A stretch of 10,511 nt of DNA, taken from Parachlamydiales bacterium (lineage in GTDB: Bacteria > Chlamydiota > Chlamydiia > Chlamydiales > JAJFMK01). Positions within the stretch are counted from its first letter, which is position 1. Every line of letters begins with the position of its first letter. A model generated the notes under the pieces. It worked only from the letters and a program-made list of their open reading frames with translations, did not search any database and was not told where the DNA came from. Positions 5,338 to 10,511 of the stretch are shown here, in pieces. The DNA is taken from contig JAGVKY010000065.1 of NCBI GenBank assembly GCA_020050175.1, positions 1 to 10,511 of the forward strand, given 5' to 3'. Both the position numbers and the translations under genes were made by a program.

Positions 5338-8300
5338 ATGAAAAATCTCAAACTCCCATTCAGTCTTCTTTTTAGCTTATTTTTTGCACCCTCATTTATT
5401 TTGGGGATGACCTACACTTGGCTAGGGCCAGGAAGCGATCTCAATACGGCGGCCATTTGGGGCGGCAAAATTCCTGGACCGAATGATATAGGACAATTCA
5501 CGGGAAATCTTCCCAACATTATTTCTCAGAGTGGTCCGTTTTCGATTGCAGAAATCGATTTTACTACTTCAGCCCTCTATACAATTTACAATAATAGTAA
5601 CGCTGACCTGACGATTACAGGTAATAACGGTGGAGTGGGTGTCAGGAATACCGTAGCAGCGCCCGTTTTTCAGTCTTTAACTCCCTCCTCAAGAATTGTG
5701 TTTTCTGGTGGTTCTGCAGACTCAGAAAGATCAGGATTAGTCGCTTATAAACTGACTAATGGCGCTATGGTCTTTCAGTCCTATTCAGATGGAGGAGCAG
5801 CTTTTACTCAATTAAATAGCGGTTCTACACTACAGATCAATACACCCTCTCCGATCCATATGGGGATGGTCGAAACCTTGGATGAAAATTCGAAGATTCA
5901 ACTAACCTCAGGTGGTCTTATTTTTGGTGGATCGGATGTCTGTAGTCCTGGAACATCCCTGATCCAAGGACAGATTTTCGGCCCAGGCTCTATAGCCGTT
6001 AATTTAAACCCAGACTTTTTCCCGGTTAATGGAATAGCTTTAACAAATAACACCAATAGCTATGCTGGTGGAACAACCCTTACGCAAGGGATTTTAAATA
6101 TTGCTAATGGGAGTTGTTTAGGGACGGGTGCCGTCACTTTCCAAGGAGGAACTCTTCAATTGGCAAGTAGTTCCGCCAGCAATTTGACACAAAATATTAG
6201 TGTTCCAAGTTCAGGAACAATTGATCTGAACGGGACGACGGGTTGGGGTTTGCAATCTACTTCTTCTGTTTCTGGAGCAGGATCTTTAAGTATTGGATCG
6301 ACCAGCGGATTAGGGATCTTCCATTATAACCCTTACAGCAGTTCCCTAAGTCAATTCAAGATTTCTGATGCGACAATCGTTGTGACTAATCCAGCAATTC
6401 TCCCTTCTAATATCGCCTTTGTTAGCGGATCCTCCGTTTTAGAGATTGATTTTAATGGATCAAAAAGTGTTTCTAACACCATTTCAGGGCCTGGTTCTCT
6501 TATAGTCAATAAAAACTCCGCTACAACTGGTGCACTTACGCTAACAGGAAGTTTATCCTATGGCATGACAAATGTTCAGGGAGGAAGTGTCATTTTTGCG
6601 ACGGATGTTTCGAATTTGACCGGCCCTATTGCTCTTTACGGAAGTGCGAATGCTGATTTTGAGGTGACAGGGATATCAACATTTTCTCAGAATATAACGG
6701 GGTCAGGAGCTGTCTATCTTAACAAAAATGGATCTTCTGGAACTTTATTCCTAAGCTCAAGTGGAAGTAATTACTCTGGAGGAACGTCCCTTTTTAAAGG
6801 AGTTCTAGCCATTAGCGAAGGTTCTCAAATCGGAACGGGTCCTTTGACCTTCAATGGGGGTCATCTTAAATTTGTTTCTAATGGTGGAACGTTATCCACA
6901 CCTCTTATCTTAACAAATCATGGAACCATCGATCTAAATGGCCAAACATGGAATTTAAGTTCGCCATTGTCTGGAGGAAATACAACACTTAACATCACAT
7001 CAAGCACTTCCACGGGGACTTTAGTCTTTTACCCTTCGAGTATCACCTGGGGAGGAACTTTGAGTTTAGATGCAGGCTCTTCTGTAGTCTTTTCGGCAAA
7101 CCCCAATATTCCAAATGGAACCCTAGCTTTAAATGGCGGTACGCTTAAATTTGGTTCAAATTCCCAAAATTTAGCGATTAAAACGCATATATTAGCTAAC
7201 AGTTCTATCGACCTTTTAGGAACATCGGGATGGACAATGACCTCTCCCTTGTCGGGAAGTTCTTCGAGCGCTCTGACCTTTTTATCTTCTTCAGGAAACG
7301 GCTCTTTGATTTTTTCCCCGACCATGAATCATTGGAATGGGCCTATTAAAATCTCCCCTTCCACCACTGTGATTGCTAGTAACGGTGCGAACTTAAGTGG
7401 CGGCGTTGATTTAAATTCAGGGACGTTAGAATTCAGTACCTCTACAAATCAAACAATATCAGGAGCCATTACTGGGACTGGTACTCTCAATATCAATGCG
7501 AATTTTGCAGACACAGGTGTTGTCACACTATCAGGCAACAATACATTTGACGGGACAACAAATCTGGCACACGGTTCTTTAGTTATTGAGAACGCTCCAG
7601 AATTTAAATCGACCATCGCGTTGGCAAGTGGAACTTCGTTAGATATAGAAGTCAAAAAAACAGCAACTTTTAGTGCAAATATCACTGGAGAAGGCTCTTT
7701 GATGGTGAATGAGAATGGCCCTGTCCAACCACCTGCCATAGCACAAAATACACAGCCGATGCCTGCAATGGGAATGGGAAACTCAGGGTTTGGAGCAAAC
7801 TCTTTTGGCGGTTCTTCCTCTTCAAATTTAGCTTCTAAGTTTCCTCCGATGCCCCAAATGTCAGGAATGGGTAATGGTATGAATCCTGCAGTTGCAGTGG
7901 CAACCGCTCCAGTTGCTGCCCCACCAACTCAAATCCTTACATTAACTGGAACAAATACATATTCTGGGGGGACGACCCTTTTTGCTGGAACTCTAGCTAT
8001 AGGTTCAAGTCATAACATCGGTCCCGGCGCCATCACTTTTGATGGAGGGAAACTTCAGCTAAATGATTTCCTGACCTTAGCCCAAAATTTAGAGGTGGAT
8101 TCAGTTGGTACAATCGATGCCGGAACATTTGGTGTAGAACTGCAAGGGAATCTTTCAGGGGATCCTACTGGTCTATTAACCTTAAAAAATGGAAATTCTC
8201 TCTCTTCATTGACAGGTACGAATAACGGTTGGGAGGGGACTCTTGAATTATCCAATATTTCTGTTGCCGTAACTAATGGAGTACAACTTCCTGCCAATCT

Positions 8301-10419
8301 TATCATTGACACCGATGCTACCCTTAGAGTTGATGCCTCATCTGGAACGCAAATCCATACCTTGATTTCTGGTTCTGGTAATGTAGAAATCAATTTTTCT
8401 GGGAATGCAGCAAATCATAGCTTTAGTGGAGCCCATACATTAAAGGGACTAACGACTGTTCATTGCGGCGGCGTTGAGTACACCGGAGATCTTTCTCAAA
8501 TGACTGGAGAGATTAATCTTAAGTCGGGTGCACTAGCTAATTTCGAATCTCCAAATAGCTATAGTGGAATCATTTCTGGAACGGGTCAGGTCTTTATCAA
8601 CCAGTCTGGCAGTCTAGAAAATGTCACCTTAGGTGGTGCAAATACCTACTCAGGCGCTACAACGATTGTGAATGGATCTCTTACGTTGACAGGAGATGTT
8701 TCTCTTCTTAAAGGACCTCTTCATATCGGAAGCCAAACTTTAATAGTTTCATCAAGCGGAACATTAGGTGCTCTATTTGATGGAAATGGGAATTTCATTA
8801 GAAATGGAGTCGGTACCTTATCCTTGCCCCATAAATACGAAGGGTTTACCGGTCAAACATCCATTACAGGGGGGAATCTTTCTGTGGATGGCGTTTTAGG
8901 AGGTCATGTCGATGTCTCCCATGGAGGCGTTCTTAGCGGTACGGGAGAAATTCTCGGCAATATCGTTGTGAATGGCGGAACGGTAGCTCCTGGAAATTCG
9001 ATCGGAACATTGACTTTGGATGGATCATATGAACAAAAGGATGGGGGTAATTTCTTGGTTCAGGTCGATCATGCCGGAGCAAGCTCACGCTTGACGGTAG
9101 GTGGATCTGCCAAATTAGGAGAGGGTTCAATTCTTACGGTTCAACCAACCGATGGAGTGTTACTTGGCAAGAAATATCAGTTCATGCACGCCTCGGCAGG
9201 GATTGAAAATGCTTTTTCTACCGTCCACTTCCCCAGTCCGATTGTATCTACTGACGTGAGTTATCATGGAAATGACGCCTTATTGGAGCTAAATTTAAAT
9301 CTCCTCTCTTTTGCAAAAACTTCTAATCAAAAGGAAATTGCGAAACAAATCCAAACGCGTCAAAGAGACATTGATCCCCTTGTTCAAGCTTTGATTAGTT
9401 TGCCCGGTGATCAAGTCCTGCACACTCTTAATGCCCTCTCAGGCACTCCCTATACAACTTTGCTTCTGACTTCTGAGTGGGCAAGTCAAAGATTTTTAGC
9501 TGAACTTTTCAATCCTATCAGAAGAATTTTTGCTCGCGAAAGTGACTGCTACGAAGCTTGCCCAGAAGTTTGGATAGAAGGGGGTGGTGGTAGAGTGCAT
9601 GCGAATGGCAATCATCATATTCCAGAATTTTCGACTAATCACGGAGAAATCTCTTTAGGGGCTCAAATGCCCTTTGGACCTTGCTGGACTTTTGGTTTGG
9701 CCGGTTCTTACGAATATGACGATGTGAAGTTTCATTTCGGAGGAAATAACCAGCGAAACGATTATATGGGAGCCCTTTATGCTGTCTTTCGTCCAGCCGG
9801 CTGGTATGCTTATAGTGACTTAATCCTCGGATATAGTGATGAAGAGGTAAAAAGGCATGTCCATGCATCAAAATTTCAGGGTTCAGTAAAAAGCAATCCT
9901 AACGTCTTTAAAACGACGTTTTATGTGGAAGGGGGGTATGATTTCGATCTAGCATCTATTCTCTATTCGCTAACGGATTTAGAGATTCCAGGAATCCTTG
10001 CCCAACCTTTTGTAGGTCTGGAGACTGGTTATTACTCCTTTAACCGTTTTGCGGAAAAAGGGGATGACCTCATTAGACTTTCGCATAAGCAAAAGTCCAT
10101 CACGAATGTCTATGGAGACTTTGGGTTCCATGCGACGACGGTGCTTCCATTGTTGGATTGCTACTGGACTATTGGGTTGGATGCGCTTGCTCATTGCCGT
10201 TTAACGAATGACAATCACAATTGCCACCAACGGTTCGAATCCTTCGGATCGCCTTACACCGTCAAGGGCTTGCAAATGAGCCGTTTCAGTGGAGAAGCTG
10301 ATATTTACCTCTCAGCCGATGCTTTAGATGGTTACGACATCTACCTTCAATTGACAGGTCGCTGGTGGTCAAATGTCTCTTCTTACAATGCCATTCTCGG
10401 CATCGCCACAAGCTGGTAA
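5338..10419 (+). CDS. Giant autotransporter (type Va) with PATR-repeat passenger and C-terminal barrel
   Basis: A surface protein that exports its own passenger through a C-terminal outer-membrane barrel. From the ATG at 5338 it has 1693 residues. Residues 1-23 are a Sec signal peptide (MKNLKL, a Phe/Leu core, then FILG). TYTWLGPGSDLNTAAIW (25-41) is the usual first beta-helix strand. The passenger has many autotransporter-associated beta-strand repeats of the type LTLTGxNTYSGGTTxxxGTLxIG. Around 1205-1300, NGGTVAPGNSIGTLTLDGSY and what follows are the standard end of a pertactin-type passenger. Residues 1346-1398 (LNALSGTPY and RFLAELF) are the linker helix; 1411-1693 are the barrel, ending in Trp as is typical. 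Passenger specificity is unknown; adhesion is a guess. The frame is open from 5164 (1751 residues), but that start would bury the signal peptide and overlap the AmpG-like 5' end, so I reject it. No clear ribosome binding site precedes the chosen ATG. The gene stands alone and has its own terminator. Confidence 0.9.
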   Translation: MKNLKLPFSLLFSLFFAPSFILGMTYTWLGPGSDLNTAAIWGGKIPGPNDIGQFTGNLPNIISQSGPFSIAEIDFTTSALYTIYNNSNADLTITGNNGGVGVRNTVAAPVFQSLTPSSRIVFSGGSADSERSGLVAYKLTNGAMVFQSYSDGGAAFTQLNSGSTLQINTPSPIHMGMVETLDENSKIQLTSGGLIFGGSDVCSPGTSLIQGQIFGPGSIAVNLNPDFFPVNGIALTNNTNSYAGGTTLTQGILNIANGSCLGTGAVTFQGGTLQLASSSASNLTQNISVPSSGTIDLNGTTGWGLQSTSSVSGAGSLSIGSTSGLGIFHYNPYSSSLSQFKISDATIVVTNPAILPSNIAFVSGSSVLEIDFNGSKSVSNTISGPGSLIVNKNSATTGALTLTGSLSYGMTNVQGGSVIFATDVSNLTGPIALYGSANADFEVTGISTFSQNITGSGAVYLNKNGSSGTLFLSSSGSNYSGGTSLFKGVLAISEGSQIGTGPLTFNGGHLKFVSNGGTLSTPLILTNHGTIDLNGQTWNLSSPLSGGNTTLNITSSTSTGTLVFYPSSITWGGTLSLDAGSSVVFSANPNIPNGTLALNGGTLKFGSNSQNLAIKTHILANSSIDLLGTSGWTMTSPLSGSSSSALTFLSSSGNGSLIFSPTMNHWNGPIKISPSTTVIASNGANLSGGVDLNSGTLEFSTSTNQTISGAITGTGTLNINANFADTGVVTLSGNNTFDGTTNLAHGSLVIENAPEFKSTIALASGTSLDIEVKKTATFSANITGEGSLMVNENGPVQPPAIAQNTQPMPAMGMGNSGFGANSFGGSSSSNLASKFPPMPQMSGMGNGMNPAVAVATAPVAAPPTQILTLTGTNTYSGGTTLFAGTLAIGSSHNIGPGAITFDGGKLQLNDFLTLAQNLEVDSVGTIDAGTFGVELQGNLSGDPTGLLTLKNGNSLSSLTGTNNGWEGTLELSNISVAVTNGVQLPANLIIDTDATLRVDASSGTQIHTLISGSGNVEINFSGNAANHSFSGAHTLKGLTTVHCGGVEYTGDLSQMTGEINLKSGALANFESPNSYSGIISGTGQVFINQSGSLENVTLGGANTYSGATTIVNGSLTLTGDVSLLKGPLHIGSQTLIVSSSGTLGALFDGNGNFIRNGVGTLSLPHKYEGFTGQTSITGGNLSVDGVLGGHVDVSHGGVLSGTGEILGNIVVNGGTVAPGNSIGTLTLDGSYEQKDGGNFLVQVDHAGASSRLTVGGSAKLGEGSILTVQPTDGVLLGKKYQFMHASAGIENAFSTVHFPSPIVSTDVSYHGNDALLELNLNLLSFAKTSNQKEIAKQIQTRQRDIDPLVQALISLPGDQVLHTLNALSGTPYTTLLLTSEWASQRFLAELFNPIRRIFARESDCYEACPEVWIEGGGGRVHANGNHHIPEFSTNHGEISLGAQMPFGPCWTFGLAGSYEYDDVKFHFGGNNQRNDYMGALYAVFRPAGWYAYSDLILGYSDEEVKRHVHASKFQGSVKSNPNVFKTTFYVEGGYDFDLASILYSLTDLEIPGILAQPFVGLETGYYSFNRFAEKGDDLIRLSHKQKSITNVYGDFGFHATTVLPLLDCYWTIGLDALAHCRLTNDNHNCHQRFESFGSPYTVKGLQMSRFSGEADIYLSADALDGYDIYLQLTGRWWSNVSSYNAILGIATSW
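6034..8748 (+). repeat. Diverged PATR beta-strand repeats in the autotransporter passenger
   Basis: At protein level at least seven units share the plan [strand]-N-T/S-Y-SGGTT-x-x-x-GxLxI-...-GxxTFxGGxLxL. The best copies are at 6034-6162, 6739-6873, 7933-8061 and 8620-8748; weaker ones are at 6529-6666, 7516-7653 and 8413-8550. Between units lie QNI/TI-DLNGxxW spacer strands (for example near 6200-6245 and 6920-6960). The DNA of the copies has diverged, so this is an old protein repeat, not a fresh tandem duplication. The units correspond to TIGR02601-type repeats that build the right-handed beta-helix and aid secretion. Confidence 0.8.
7720..7929 (+). other. Met/Pro/Gly-rich low-complexity insert in the passenger
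   Basis: About 70 residues (795-864 of the protein starting at 5338) rich in Pro, Gly, Met, Asn and Ala, with motifs PMPAMGMG, PPMPQMSGMGNGMNP and APVAAPP. It lies between VNENG and ILTLTGTNTYSGG, that is, in the turn between two strands of a single repeat. It is probably a disordered surface loop standing out from the beta-helix. Seven methionines fall within about 40 residues. Confidence 0.75.
9568..10416 (+). other. Autotransporter beta-barrel domain
   Basis: Residues 1411-1693 alternate polar and hydrophobic positions in about a dozen strands (VWIEGGGGRVHANG, HGEISLGAQM, WTFGLAGSYEYDD, WYAYSDLILGYS, FYVEGGYDFD, YDIYLQLTGRWW) and end in SW, the aromatic end recognised by the BAM machinery. 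The length of about 283 residues fits PF03797. It holds four cysteines, and two more (1404, 1408) lie just before it, against only three in the whole passenger. Confidence 0.82.
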
Positions 10420-10440
10420 GAAAGAAGCTTCAAATAAACA

Positions 10441-10480
10441 AAAAAGGCCGGGTCTGTGTCACAACAGGCCCGGCCTTTTT
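10441..10480 (+). terminator. Strong intrinsic terminator of the autotransporter gene
   Basis: AAAAAGGCCGGGTCTG (10441-10456) pairs with CAGGCCCGGCCTTTTT (10465-10480) over 16 bp with one wobble pair and an eight-base loop (TGTCACAA). It starts 21 bases after the stop codon. The A-run and T-run at its ends make it usable in both directions, so a convergent gene may lie just past the window end. Positions 10481-10511 hold nothing I can assign. Confidence 0.92.
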
Positions 10481-10511
10481 GCTTTGATGATTCCAGGGAA
10501 AAAAGTCCGAC

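Noticed and set aside
7029..8393. Three minus-strand frames of 96-112 codons opposite the autotransporter passenger
   Set aside because: They mirror the low-complexity Ser/Gly/Thr repeat sequence on the other strand and have no start context or motif.
5164..10419. Recent tandem duplication in the autotransporter gene
   Set aside because: Repeats are clear in the protein but the DNA copies (for example 7933-8061 and 8620-8748) differ at many positions, so there is no sign of recent duplication.
10481..10511. Tail of a convergent gene at the window end
   Set aside because: Thirty-one bases are too few; frames stay open but no motif can be recognised.

Overview
The window looks like chromosome of an environmental, amoeba-type member of the Chlamydiae (order Parachlamydiales; Waddlia- or Simkania-like is my best guess). 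This is inference from gene content. A PhoU-like (DUF47) gene sits directly in front of a PiT phosphate permease, an order I recall from Chlamydia trachomatis (CT691/CT692). Next to it are a large predicted OTU-type cysteine protease, an AmpG-like permease and a giant autotransporter, a mix typical of Gram-negative bacteria that live inside eukaryotic cells. No rRNA, tRNA, CRISPR array, transposase or phage gene is visible.

Layout. Positions 1-1606 (+): the 3' end of a DUF47 phosphate-transport accessory gene and, four bases later, a complete PiT permease. Positions 1607-1752: a short spacer with a 14-bp inverted repeat in ACAGAGA-rich sequence. Positions 1753-3483 (+): a 576-residue protein with an N-terminal hydrophobic segment, a U-box-like stretch in the middle and a C-terminal OTU-like protease domain; it is the best effector candidate. 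Positions 3482-3510: a hairpin with a T-run on the minus strand, ending the opposing operon. Positions 3531-5193 (-): an operon of an AmpG-like muropeptide permease followed by a small secreted acidic protein with a CxCxCxxC cluster. Positions 5338-10419 (+): a 1693-residue type V autotransporter with a signal peptide, PATR-type beta-helix repeats, a Met/Pro/Gly-rich insert, a linker helix and a C-terminal barrel. Positions 10441-10480: a strong intrinsic terminator.

The genes form three themes: phosphate uptake; an envelope operon (cell-wall fragment import plus a small secreted protein); and host-facing proteins (the putative deubiquitinase and the surface autotransporter). The most interesting points are the atypical OTU protein with its possible U-box-like region, the AmpG-like gene whose real start seems to be an ATC codon behind a TATAAT box and a GAGGAG ribosome binding site, the loss of the AmpG acidic motif in that same protein, and the methionine-rich insert placed exactly between two strands of an autotransporter repeat.
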